From CAYWMP01 sp964459445 (GTDB taxonomy: Bacteria > Desulfobacterota > DSM-4660 > Desulfatiglandales > HGW-15), in assembly GCA_964459445.1 (NCBI GenBank), contig CAYWMP010000002.1:22713-86712 (forward strand): a stretch of DNA of 64,000 nt, in the 5' to 3' direction. Each line of letters begins with the position of its first letter. Positions within the stretch are counted from its first letter, which is position 1. Shown one piece after another: positions 26,266 to 34,733 of the stretch. The notes under the pieces are model-generated. The model saw only the letters and a program-made list of their open reading frames with translations. It did no database searches and had not been told where the DNA came from. Made by a program: the position numbers and the translations under genes.

Positions 26266-27816
26266 TTACCAGTATCCCATTTTCTTGGCGGTCTTGACAA
26301 AAACCGCATACTGGCGTTTCTGGCTGTCAATGCCGTATTTTTGGACGATCTTTATCCATTCTTCTGCCGTTTTCTCAAGCGCCTGTTTTGATGTAAGCTC
26401 CTTGGTAACGGCCCTGGCCACATTCCTCCCAAGTGCTTCAGCATACTCCACGGCACCAGTCCAATTGAACTGCGGATAGCCGACCTTTACATTGTCGAGC
26501 CCGGCTTGAAGGTGGCCCTTTGCCGTATCCAGACTCTTGAATATCCCTGCGTTTGTCTGCCATTGATCGGAGATGCCTCGCAGCGGATTGGGTTTTAGAT
26601 ACTCTTCCGGAGTTTCGTAATGGACTTTCATGTAGGGATCGGAGCCGCTGTATTCATCGGCGACATAATGTACACTGTAGTCCTGATGGCTTAGCCTGTA
26701 GATGAAGTAAAAGGCGGCCTCTTTCCTCTCCTTCGGAATCTTTTTTGGAATGGAACAAATGCGGTCATAAAGCAACAGGGATCGGTGAACCACCTCATTG
26801 CCTTTTCTCCAACCGGGCACGATGGTGGCGGCCTGATCGTCGGCCATTTCCGGTACCTGCTGGGCGGTAAATTCCGCTAAATCGATCCACCATAGGGCCA
26901 TGAGGGTACTGCCGTTCTGCCAGGTCTTAATGGTCTCATCGATGCCCATGCTCTCACCACCAGGCGGTGACCACCGGATGACCCGTTTCCACATTTCGAG
27001 GGCCTCGACGGCTTCGTCACTGGCGATCAGGGGATTCATGCCTTCATCAAAGTACTTGGCGCCGTTGGCGACAGCCAGGTCAAAAAAGAAACCCCAGGCA
27101 AAGGCCGGCGGATTGACGACCATCTGGGATCCGTAGATGCCGTCAGGTGTCGCTTCAGTCAGGAACTGGGCGACTTTAAGATAATCTTCCCATGTCTCAG
27201 GCGGTTTCAGCTCCATCTTGAATTGTTTTTCGAACTTCTTCTTCATATCCTTGTCGTTAAAGTATGAAGGCCTGTAGTGCAACAGGTGAATATCGCCATC
27301 CACCATGAGTCCGTAAGTTTTATCGCCCCAAAAGTTATAGAAGTTCTTGTAGGCGGGCATGACCTGGTCCCAGTACTCCTCGGTTCCCTGGTATTTTGCA
27401 AGATATCCGTCCAGGGGCTCAAGGGCTTCCATGTTGACAAAGTCTCCCAAATACATGGGTGAATACACCATAAAGTCCCACCTGGGCTTGGCGGTTAACA
27501 ACTGGGGTACGATCTTGGCATGACCTTCACCGATCTTAAACATCTCACGGTTGCCGACACCGACACCGCATTCCTTGGTAATATGGGGTGCGACGAATTC
27601 GATGGTGTTGATCCAGTTGGAATCCTGAACGTAGTTAAGGTTGATTCCCTCAAACTTTTTGTTGTTAAGAGGGACTGGAAGTTTACCGGAACTGGCCAAC
27701 GTTTTGGAAGGTGATCCAAGCATTGAGCCGGCCAAAGCTGCTCCACCGGCAAGCTTTCCGGATGTCTTGATGAACTCTCTGCGACCCATCTTCTTTGATA
27801 ATAACCTGTCACTCAT
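26266..27816 (-). CDS. Extracellular solute-binding protein of the sugar ABC importer, with twin-arginine-like signal
   Basis: A binding protein of about 516 residues, large for sugar-binding proteins (usually about 430). The N-terminus MGRREFIKTSGKLAGGAALAG has an RR motif and hydrophobic core like a Tat signal peptide. That would export a folded protein to the periplasm. The body has aromatic-rich segments typical of family 1 binding proteins. The start chosen is ATG 27816, seven bases after AAAGGAGG; the in-frame ATG at 27876 lacks a ribosome binding site. The size and two-ATPase importer resemble glycerol-type (GlpV) systems, but the ligand is unknown. Confidence 0.88.
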   Translation of the reverse strand: MSDRLLSKKMGRREFIKTSGKLAGGAALAGSMLGSPSKTLASSGKLPVPLNNKKFEGINLNYVQDSNWINTIEFVAPHITKECGVGVGNREMFKIGEGHAKIVPQLLTAKPRWDFMVYSPMYLGDFVNMEALEPLDGYLAKYQGTEEYWDQVMPAYKNFYNFWGDKTYGLMVDGDIHLLHYRPSYFNDKDMKKKFEKQFKMELKPPETWEDYLKVAQFLTEATPDGIYGSQMVVNPPAFAWGFFFDLAVANGAKYFDEGMNPLIASDEAVEALEMWKRVIRWSPPGGESMGIDETIKTWQNGSTLMALWWIDLAEFTAQQVPEMADDQAATIVPGWRKGNEVVHRSLLLYDRICSIPKKIPKERKEAAFYFIYRLSHQDYSVHYVADEYSGSDPYMKVHYETPEEYLKPNPLRGISDQWQTNAGIFKSLDTAKGHLQAGLDNVKVGYPQFNWTGAVEYAEALGRNVARAVTKELTSKQALEKTAEEWIKIVQKYGIDSQKRQYAVFVKTAKKMGYW

Positions 27817-27959
27817 TGTTAACCTCCTTTCTTTGTCATTCTTTTGTTGAATTTCATCGTTCCCCATTAAGGCCAATTTATAGTATATACTAATATCTTA
27901 AAAAGTAAATTGGAAATTAGAAAATAACCAAATTTTTATCAAGAATAAACCAGACTTAG

Positions 27960-28931
27960 CTATACTACTTTGACGACGCCTTCAATGATTTCTTCAACGG
28001 TCGGGATGCAGGCGCTTTCCAGCTCTACATTAAAGGGAATGGATGTATCTTTGCCGCATATCCGCATCACCGGACCGTCCAGATCGTCATAGGCCTCCTC
28101 CATGATCATCGCGGCAATATCTCCCCCGATGCCGCCCCGCTTACAGGCCTCGTGCACGATAATCACCCGGCCCGTCTTTCTGGCAGAGGCCAGCACCGTC
28201 TCGCTGTCTAGGGGTTTGATGGTTCTCAGATCAACAACCTCGACGCTGATGCCCTCTTTTTCAAGCAACTCGGCGGCCTCCAGGCACTTCAAGGTCATAT
28301 GGGAATAGGTTACAAGGGTGACGTCATCACCGCTTTTTTTTATGTCTGCTTCTCCGAGGGGGATGACATATTGCGCTTCGGGCACATCTCCTTCGGTCAT
28401 GTACAGCAACTTATGCTCGATGAATATCACCGGCTGATCATCGCGGATGGAAGCCACCAATAATCCGTAAGCATCAGCGGGCGTCGACGGCATGACAACC
28501 TTTAAGCCCGGGATATGATAGAACAGCGCTTCCAGGCTTTGTGAATGTTGCGCTGCAAGGCCGTTTCCGACCCCGCCCTGGGTCCTTAAGACCATAGGTA
28601 CGTGCCCCTGGCCTCCGGACATGAATTCGTATTTGGCCGCTTGATTAACAAGCTGGTCCATGGTGAGAAGTATAAAGTCGACAAATAAAATTTCCACTAC
28701 AGGGCGTGTGCCTACAAGGGCGGCGCCAACCGCCGCTCCGGTAAATGAGGCTTCGGCGATCGGGGTGTCAATCACCCGCTCGGCACCGAATTCCTTGAGC
28801 AGTCCTTCTGTTACTTTATAGGATCCGCCGCGTTGGGCGACATTTTCTCCCATGACAAACACCAGGTTGTCGCGTCTCATTTCCTCGAAAAGGGCCCGGT
28901 TTAAGGCCTCACGGTACATTATTTCGGTCAT
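27960..28931 (-). CDS. 2-oxoacid/acetoin dehydrogenase E1 component, beta subunit
   Basis: A 323-residue E1-beta protein. It opens ITYREA-like (MTEIMYREALNRA) and has VMGENVAQRGGSYKVT, TPIAEASFTGAAVG and QHSQSLEALFYHIPGLKV, all standard for PdhB/AcoB. The ThDP-contacting Glu and His are present. The start is ATG 28931 after AGGAG; earlier in-frame starts would overlap the E1-alpha gene. With E1-alpha it forms an alpha2beta2 ThDP enzyme that decarboxylates a 2-oxoacid or cleaves acetoin. No E2 or E3 gene is nearby, so it either borrows them or acts without a lipoyl partner. Confidence 0.93.
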   Translation of the reverse strand: MTEIMYREALNRALFEEMRRDNLVFVMGENVAQRGGSYKVTEGLLKEFGAERVIDTPIAEASFTGAAVGAALVGTRPVVEILFVDFILLTMDQLVNQAAKYEFMSGGQGHVPMVLRTQGGVGNGLAAQHSQSLEALFYHIPGLKVVMPSTPADAYGLLVASIRDDQPVIFIEHKLLYMTEGDVPEAQYVIPLGEADIKKSGDDVTLVTYSHMTLKCLEAAELLEKEGISVEVVDLRTIKPLDSETVLASARKTGRVIIVHEACKRGGIGGDIAAMIMEEAYDDLDGPVMRICGKDTSIPFNVELESACIPTVEEIIEGVVKVV

Positions 28932-28953
28932 ATACAACTCCTGTTCGGTTTCA

Positions 28954-29952
28954 TCAGAAGTCAGGTATGCTTGCCAAAAATTCATCCACGGATGGTTGGG
29001 GGCTGTTCTGGGCAAATTCGACGGCTTCGTTCAATTTACGATCTACCTGTTCCTCGATTTTTTTTGCTTTTTGCTTGTCTTTTATTTTGCCCCGTAAAAT
29101 ATGAATTGGATCCCTGGCTTTCCATTTCGCCAAAATTTCTTGATCCATATAGAGGCCCTGATCGTTTACGTGATGACCCGCGTGCCGATAGGTCTCGGCC
29201 TCAATCAGTGTCGGTCCCTGTCCATCGAGGGCCCTTGCGGAGGCTTTTAGGGTTGCCTGATAAACGGCGACCGCGTCGTTACCGTCGACGACCATTCCAG
29301 GCATACCGTAGGCTTCCCCTTTGCACGCCATGTCGCACTCGCCGAAAGAGCATTCGAAGGGCGTTGATGAGGCATAGTGATTGTTTTCCAGCATAAAGAT
29401 GACCGGCAGTTTATAGAGCGCCGCCAGATTCATCGACTCAGCGAAAACGCCGTTATTGGCGGCGCCATCGCTGAAAAAACATACCACGACCTGTTTGCTC
29501 TTTTTGACCTTGATTCCCATTGCCGCTCCGACCGCAATGGGGATCCCCCCGCCGACAATCCCGTTAGCTCCCAGATTATTATCCGCTTTGCTTGAGATGT
29601 GCATGGATCCCCCCAGACCTCTGCAGTATCCGGTTTCTCTACCCATAATCTCAGCCACCATCCGTTTTAAATCTCCCCCTTTGGATATACAGTGCCCGTG
29701 TCCGCGATGAGTGCTGACGATATATCCTTCGGCGCCGATGGCCGCACATGCCCCAGCTGCAATGGCTTCCTCACCCAGATAGGGGTGCAGGAATCCCCGA
29801 ATATGGCCCGCGCGATATAGCTTCGTGCACGTATATTCAAACTGGCGCGTGGCGTAGGCATTGCGATACATTTGCAAAAGTATCTTTTCGTCGATAAGCG
29901 GCGCAGATGGCCTGGATTTGGCGGTCTTTTTGGCGTGCGATTTTTTCCCCAT
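28954..29952 (-). CDS. 2-oxoacid/acetoin dehydrogenase E1 component, alpha subunit
   Basis: A 332-residue E1-alpha protein. The ThDP diphosphate/Mg motif is in FFSDGAANNGVFAESMNLA, ending near ENN. GFLHPYLGEEAIAAG, STHRGHGHCISKGGD and GLGGSMHI are typical of PDH/acetoin dehydrogenase. The start ATG 29952 follows AAGGAAA; an ATG at 30009 without a ribosome binding site is rejected. The first 20 residues are Lys/Ala/Ser-rich and precede the conserved region. E1-beta follows after 22 bases. The pair sits downstream of a sugar kinase and upstream of a sugar importer, an uncommon place for a pyruvate dehydrogenase. Confidence 0.93.
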   Translation of the reverse strand: MGKKSHAKKTAKSRPSAPLIDEKILLQMYRNAYATRQFEYTCTKLYRAGHIRGFLHPYLGEEAIAAGACAAIGAEGYIVSTHRGHGHCISKGGDLKRMVAEIMGRETGYCRGLGGSMHISSKADNNLGANGIVGGGIPIAVGAAMGIKVKKSKQVVVCFFSDGAANNGVFAESMNLAALYKLPVIFMLENNHYASSTPFECSFGECDMACKGEAYGMPGMVVDGNDAVAVYQATLKASARALDGQGPTLIEAETYRHAGHHVNDQGLYMDQEILAKWKARDPIHILRGKIKDKQKAKKIEEQVDRKLNEAVEFAQNSPQPSVDEFLASIPDF

Positions 29953-30100
29953 TTTTCCTTCTCTTCGGTAATGAAATAAGGATAGTATGCTTTTCAGACT
30001 ATAAACCAATAACCCCTAAGTTGGCTTTAACTCGATCTGGGTTTAACTATCGACAATAACGGATAACAAACAATAAACATGGCGTGTTTTGCGTGGAACA

Positions 30101-31648
30101 TTATGAAATAGCGTCCGTCATTTTATGCATCAAATCGGACAGGCGGGAATAGGTTTCGACATATTGATCGAAGTAGAATTTGTAAGCTTCATGATTTGCG
30201 GATTGCGGCTCGATGCGCTCGTGTATTTTCACCATCTTTCCGGCGGCTTGACTCACCGTAGGATACAGGCCGGCTGCGACGCTGGCTAAAATTGCGGATC
30301 CAAGCAACGGCGCATCCTGTACCTTGGGGATGTGGATCGGTATCCCGCTCACGTCGGCGTGAATTTGCATCCAGAGTCGACTTTTTGTGGGACCTCCACA
30401 GGCATAAATTTCTTCCGCTTCATAGCCGGCTTCGCGAAACCGTCGAAAAATAAACTCGGTGCCGTAGGCAATGCCCTCCATTATCGCCCTGAAGATGTGT
30501 TCCGGTGTGTGGCGCAGAGATAAGCCCCAGATGGCCCCTCTCAGATTGGGGTCGACCAGCGGTGTCCGGTTGCCCTGAAATGAATCCAGAACGATGAGTC
30601 CTTCGGACCCCGGTGGAATTTGCTCAGCCCCTTCCCTCATTAAATCATAGAGGCTCTTTTGCAGTGCCTCGGCCTCCTTTGCCTTGTGGCCGAGAAAATG
30701 GTTTTTATACCATTGGATGATTGATCCCGTGGATATTTGTCCTCCCTCCACCGTATACAGTCCTCGAACAACTGCATTAGGATAGGTGCCGAAAATCCCT
30801 TTGCGGTGGAAATCCTTCCGGGACATCCCCAGATGAAGATGAGAGGATCCTGTGATAAAAGCGAGGCGGCCGGGCTCAATGACATTCAAACCAATCATGC
30901 CGACAAAGGCATCGGCGCCTCCCTGGGCCACGCTTGTTCCCTCCCTTAAACCCAGTTCCGAGGCCGCCGAAGCAGAGAGCTGGCCGACGGGCTGATCCAT
31001 ATCCAGCACGTCGGGCGGAAATTTGGCAATCAGATCATCCAGCCCGATGGTTTCGTAAAAAGAGGCCGGAAAACCGCCTTCCTCATCGTCGAAATACCAG
31101 CGGATGGAAGCATTGTTGATGCTGGCCGTCAATCTGCCGGTTAGGCGGTAATTTATGAAATCGAGGTACTCACAGACAACTTCGGCCTGAGAAAAGATCT
31201 CCGGCTCATTCCTTTTCACCCACAGGGTTTTGCAGGGCATCCATTCGGCGGACACGTTGCCGTAGCCGTTATACTTTAAAGCCGCGTGCCCGCTTTCGGC
31301 AATCTGGCGGGCCTCGCGTCCCGCCCGCACATCCATCCACAACAGGGCCTTACGAAGGGGGGTCATCTTGCGATCCAGGAAAACAACCGTGCAGCAGGTA
31401 GCGTCCAATCCGATCCCTTTCACCGCTTCAGGAGGCACATCCGAATTCTTCAACAGATCCTGCATCACCTGCTTGAGGGCTGCCCACCAATCCTCGGGAT
31501 CCTGCTCCGCCCATCCCGATTGTGGAAAGTGGGTCTCATAAGCCTTTTGCCTTGCCAGAATCAGATTTCCGTCCAGATCAAAAAGACCGGCACGAATTGA
31601 TTCCGTACCCCCATCGATCCCAATTACATATACGTCTTGATCAGTCAT
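30101..31648 (-). CDS. FGGY family carbohydrate kinase
   Basis: A 515-residue kinase of the FGGY (glycerol/xylulose/ribulose kinase) family, normal size. The phosphate-1 motif is IGIDGGTESIRAGLFD. GLDATCCTVV, LLWMDVRAGREA, AQGGADAFVGMIG and ACGGPTKSRLWMQIHADV follow, the last being the family C-terminal signature region. The WMDVRA stretch and overall pattern lean to ribulokinase/ribitol-kinase-like members rather than glycerol kinase, but I cannot fix the substrate. AAGGAA lies upstream of ATG 31648. It begins the minus-strand cluster and is divergent from dhaK. Confidence 0.9.
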   Translation of the reverse strand: MTDQDVYVIGIDGGTESIRAGLFDLDGNLILARQKAYETHFPQSGWAEQDPEDWWAALKQVMQDLLKNSDVPPEAVKGIGLDATCCTVVFLDRKMTPLRKALLWMDVRAGREARQIAESGHAALKYNGYGNVSAEWMPCKTLWVKRNEPEIFSQAEVVCEYLDFINYRLTGRLTASINNASIRWYFDDEEGGFPASFYETIGLDDLIAKFPPDVLDMDQPVGQLSASAASELGLREGTSVAQGGADAFVGMIGLNVIEPGRLAFITGSSHLHLGMSRKDFHRKGIFGTYPNAVVRGLYTVEGGQISTGSIIQWYKNHFLGHKAKEAEALQKSLYDLMREGAEQIPPGSEGLIVLDSFQGNRTPLVDPNLRGAIWGLSLRHTPEHIFRAIMEGIAYGTEFIFRRFREAGYEAEEIYACGGPTKSRLWMQIHADVSGIPIHIPKVQDAPLLGSAILASVAAGLYPTVSQAAGKMVKIHERIEPQSANHEAYKFYFDQYVETYSRLSDLMHKMTDAIS

Positions 31649-32037
31649 AGGTTCCTTCCTTCATTCAGTCTTTGTTTTTTGAGTTTTTACCATCTCTTGC
31701 AAGACTAAATCAAGGCCGGCGAGAAGGGTATCCGCAATATTAGAAAAAATTTCCCAAATTTATATTCATCATCAACAGCGACGGTCCCTACTCAAAGAAA
31801 ACTTCTATTGATGAGCTCAAAAAAGCATCATGTCCTTTATCCTTGTGGATAAACCCATAGATCATAAAATACTGGTTGAATGGGTTTCAGAAATTTCCAA
31901 CACAGGCTTGCCTACATAAATGGAATGTGATACCCAAATTGCGTGAAAGCCAACTGGGAGTTATTCGTTGCTTGTTGCTCGTTTTTATTAAAAAATAGAA
32001 TTCTGCACAATGAGACGTGATCGAAGGAGGAGGACCA
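31649..32037. promoter_or_regulatory. Divergent control region, FGGY kinase / dhaK
   Basis: About 390 bases between the start of the minus-strand sugar cluster and the plus-strand dhaKL pair, so promoters for both should be here. The region is A/T rich. ATCATAAAATACTGGTTGAA (31860-31879) and CCTTGTGGATAAACCCATAG (31839-31858) are candidate operator-like stretches without clear symmetry. No local regulator gene was found in the cluster. The ribosome binding site GGAGGAGG (32025-32032) precedes dhaK. Confidence 0.4.
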
Positions 32038-33042
32038 ATGAAAAAAATAATTAACAGCCCTGAAGATTTTGTACCGGAAATGTTGGATGGCCTGCTAAAG
32101 GCTCATCCGGATCAGTTGTCCTATGCAGAAGAAATCCATGCGATTGTACGGGCCGATGCACCGGTTAAAGGGAAAGTCGGCCTGGCAACAGGTGGTGGGT
32201 CCGGCCATTTGCCCGTGTTTTTGGGTTATGTCGGCAAGGGGATGCTGGATGGATGCGCGGTCGGTGATGTCTTTCAATCCCCCAGTGCGGAGCAGATGTT
32301 GGCCGTAACCCGGCGCATCAATGGCGGCAAGGGTGTCGTGTATATCTACGGCAACTACGGGGGGGATGTCATGAACTTTGATATGGCCGCCGAAATGGCG
32401 GACATGGAGGATATCCCTGTTCGGACGGTTCTGGTTAAAGACGATGTGGCCTCGGCGCCGCCGGCGGAGGCTGACCGGCGCAGGGGAGTTGCCGGAATGG
32501 TATTTGCCTTCAAGGTTGCAGGAGCCAAAGCAGATCGCGGGGGATCGGCAGAGGAAGTTGCGGAGATCGCCGCGAAAGCGCTGGCCAACATCCGAACCAT
32601 GGGTGTGGCGCTTTCGCCGTGCACTGTGCCCAGAGCCGGAAAGCCTACCTTCACCATCGCAGATGATGAAATGGAAATCGGCATGGGTATTCATGGTGAG
32701 CCCGGCATGAAACGTGAAAAGCTGCAAACGGCCGATCAGATTGCCGAGCGTATGGCGAATGCCATTCTCGATGACATGCAACCTGCTTCCGGTGACCGTC
32801 TGGCCGTGATGGTCAACAGCTTGGGCGCCACACCTCCAGAAGAGCTCTATATTCTCTTTCGCAAGGCCCATGAAATTATCACAGCAAGAGGTTTGACCGT
32901 TCACCGAACCTTCATCGGGGAATATGCCACTTCAATGGAAATGGCCGGGGCCTCCTTTACTTTCTTCCGGTTGGATGGTGAACTGGCCGACCTACTGGAC
33001 GCGCCGGCCCATACCCCGTTTTTCACCAAAGTCGGTGATTGA
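32038..33042 (+). CDS. dhaK: Dihydroxyacetone kinase subunit DhaK-like
   Basis: A 334-residue DhaK-type substrate-binding subunit. Family features are TGGGSGHLP (normally GGGSGHEP) with its His, GDVFQSPS, YGGDVMNFDMA with the active-site Asp, and GIHGEPG with the His that covalently binds the keto-sugar as a hemiaminal. The start is ATG 32038 behind GGAGGAGG; the GTG at 32017 lies before it. DhaK plus DhaL phosphorylate dihydroxyacetone or C4 keto-sugars. No DhaM or PTS gene is in the window, so ATP is the likely phosphate donor. Confidence 0.92.
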   Translation: MKKIINSPEDFVPEMLDGLLKAHPDQLSYAEEIHAIVRADAPVKGKVGLATGGGSGHLPVFLGYVGKGMLDGCAVGDVFQSPSAEQMLAVTRRINGGKGVVYIYGNYGGDVMNFDMAAEMADMEDIPVRTVLVKDDVASAPPAEADRRRGVAGMVFAFKVAGAKADRGGSAEEVAEIAAKALANIRTMGVALSPCTVPRAGKPTFTIADDEMEIGMGIHGEPGMKREKLQTADQIAERMANAILDDMQPASGDRLAVMVNSLGATPPEELYILFRKAHEIITARGLTVHRTFIGEYATSMEMAGASFTFFRLDGELADLLDAPAHTPFFTKVGD

Positions 33043-33113
33043 ACTAAGCGCTCTTCAGGCGGGCAGGAGGATAGGGGGCCGATAAACGATAACGTACTTT
33101 TAAGGGTGGTGCC

Positions 33114-33749
33114 ATGACTGATTCCGCGGTGATTCGTTCTCAGCAGGTCATTGAGGCGTTGAAACGGGTAGCTGACGCTCTGGAAACCCAGCATGAGTAT
33201 TTGACCGAGCTTGACCAGGCCATGGGAGATGGAGACCTGGGTATCACCGCTTCTAAAATTTCTGCTGCCCTTAAGGAATATGCCGCCGGATCGACCGGCG
33301 ATGATCTTGGCCAGTATTTGGCTTCGGCCGGGATGGCCGTCAACCGGGCCGCCCCCAGCACCATGGGCACTCTGCTGGCCACGGCCCTGATGAGGGCGGG
33401 AAAAGAAACTAGTGGGCTTGACGCATTAAGCGGGAAACATCTGGTGGTCATGCTCGAAGCGGCAGACCAGGGTATTCAGGAGCGGGGCAAGGCCAAACCC
33501 GGAGATAAAACCATCGTGGATGCCCTTCATCCGGCCGCGCAAACCCTTAAAAGTGCCCTTGAAGAGGAAGCTGACCTCAAGAAAGCTGGAGACAAGATGC
33601 TGGCAGCAGCCGAAAAAGGCCTTGAGGATGTAACCCCGCTCCAAAGCCGCATCGGGCGAGCAAGTTGGGTTGGAGAGCGGACCAAAGGTCTGGTGGATCC
33701 CGGGTGTGCTTTATTTGTGGTTATTCTCAAGGCAATTTTAAATACCTAA
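33114..33749 (+). CDS. dhaL: Dihydroxyacetone kinase subunit DhaL-like
   Basis: A 211-residue DhaL/DAK2-domain nucleotide-binding subunit. LDQAMGDGDLGIT holds the three Asp that bind Mg-nucleotide; the E. coli PTS-type enzyme has DADHG, whereas here it is DGDLG. APSTMGTLLA and GRASWVGERTKGLVDPG complete the signature. It follows dhaK after 71 bases and should form the kinase with it. The pair opposes the sugar importer cluster and may phosphorylate the C3/C4 keto-sugar produced by it, which is inference. Confidence 0.92.
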   Translation: MTDSAVIRSQQVIEALKRVADALETQHEYLTELDQAMGDGDLGITASKISAALKEYAAGSTGDDLGQYLASAGMAVNRAAPSTMGTLLATALMRAGKETSGLDALSGKHLVVMLEAADQGIQERGKAKPGDKTIVDALHPAAQTLKSALEEEADLKKAGDKMLAAAEKGLEDVTPLQSRIGRASWVGERTKGLVDPGCALFVVILKAILNT

Positions 33750-33840
33750 CCAAACATATTTGAAATTTCCTTCAACTTTGAATCAACGTTTATCATTGTT
33801 TCGAAGCCTCAGGTAATGCAAGTGTTCAGTGGTTCAGCGT

Positions 33841-33918
33841 TCAGCGCCGCCTCTGGCCGCCTAAGCGGCCAGTTTGATCAAAAAACTGACTCCAGCGTTG
33901 CTTAGTCAGATACGAGGA
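33841..33918. repeat. 78-bp dispersed repeat, copy 1
   Basis: This 78-base stretch starts TTCAGCGCCGCC and ends TAGTCAGATACGAGG. It recurs at 59428-59505 with 8 differences (about 90 percent identity), same strand. It contains the palindrome GGCCGCCTAAGCGGCC. It lies in the 334-base gap 33750-34083 between dhaL and dut, which otherwise holds ordinary short repeats (GTTCAGTGGTTCAGCG, ...GAACCACTGAACAC) and no gene. Confidence 0.75.
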
Positions 33919-34083
33919 AAGAAAAACTGATTCCTTGCCTCAGCTCCCTCTCGTTCGACCTGGAGGCTCTCGACAGGCTGAACTCTGAACCACTGAACAC
34001 TCGGAACACCTTTGGTTTGTCAACGCTCGTCAGATTTGTTTGACTCGTTTAGTCAAGGAATCGTGGTGTAAGGAGCTAATGGA

Positions 34084-34539
34084 TTATTTCAGACCACTGT
34101 GGCCGAAACCCCCGTCTCCCCGCTCAGTGGCATCAAGACTATCCACTTCAACGATCCGAGCCTTATATACCTTGTTGACGATCATCTGCGCTATACGGTC
34201 GCCACGATTAATAGCATAGGGCGCCCGCCCCCAATTGACAAGAATGAGCCCAATCTCGCCCCGGTAATCCGAATCAATGGTACCCGGAGAATTCGCCATC
34301 CCGACCCCGTATTTCAAAGACAGACCGCTACGGGGACGTATCTGTGCCTCATACCCAGCGGGTATGGACACGGCCAATCCAGTGGGAATGAGTTTTATCT
34401 CTCCAGGATTTAAGATTGTCTTTTTCTCTATGACAGCCCTCAGATCCATTCCGGCCGAGCCGGATGTTTCATAGTCCGGCAAAGGGACATCATCCATAGG
34501 GCGAACGCGTTTGACTTTGATGGTGATCCGATCATTCAA
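34084..34539 (-). CDS. dut: dUTP diphosphatase (dUTPase)
   Basis: A 151-residue trimeric dUTPase that hydrolyses dUTP to dUMP, keeping uracil out of DNA. All five motifs are visible: SAGMDLRA, PRSGLSLKYG, NSPGTIDSDYRGEI, RGDRIAQMIV and the C-terminal P-loop-like RGDGGFGHSG. It is the last gene of the translation/RNA superoperon on the minus strand, 194 bases after the M16 protease gene. This synteny (pnp, M16 protease, dut) is common in deltaproteobacteria. Confidence 0.96.
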   Translation of the reverse strand: MNDRITIKVKRVRPMDDVPLPDYETSGSAGMDLRAVIEKKTILNPGEIKLIPTGLAVSIPAGYEAQIRPRSGLSLKYGVGMANSPGTIDSDYRGEIGLILVNWGRAPYAINRGDRIAQMIVNKVYKARIVEVDSLDATERGDGGFGHSGLK

Positions 34540-34733
34540 TCTCTGAAATCTCCTACGTCATGTCAAAGGGTATCACCATGACCTGTGTTAATGGATACGT
34601 CTCCATCTATTTTTTTGGCGGGAATATTGACCCATTTGTCCCTTGCCGGCAGAGCCGATCATCTGTCTATCAGGGTGATTTCTTTGAGACGTTTCTGGCA
34701 ATAGCTCTTTGGTCAAGCGTGTATAGTGCGGAG

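Noticed and set aside
31839..31879. Specific operator for the sugar cluster
   Set aside because: The stretches noted lack convincing symmetry and no regulator gene is present to match them.
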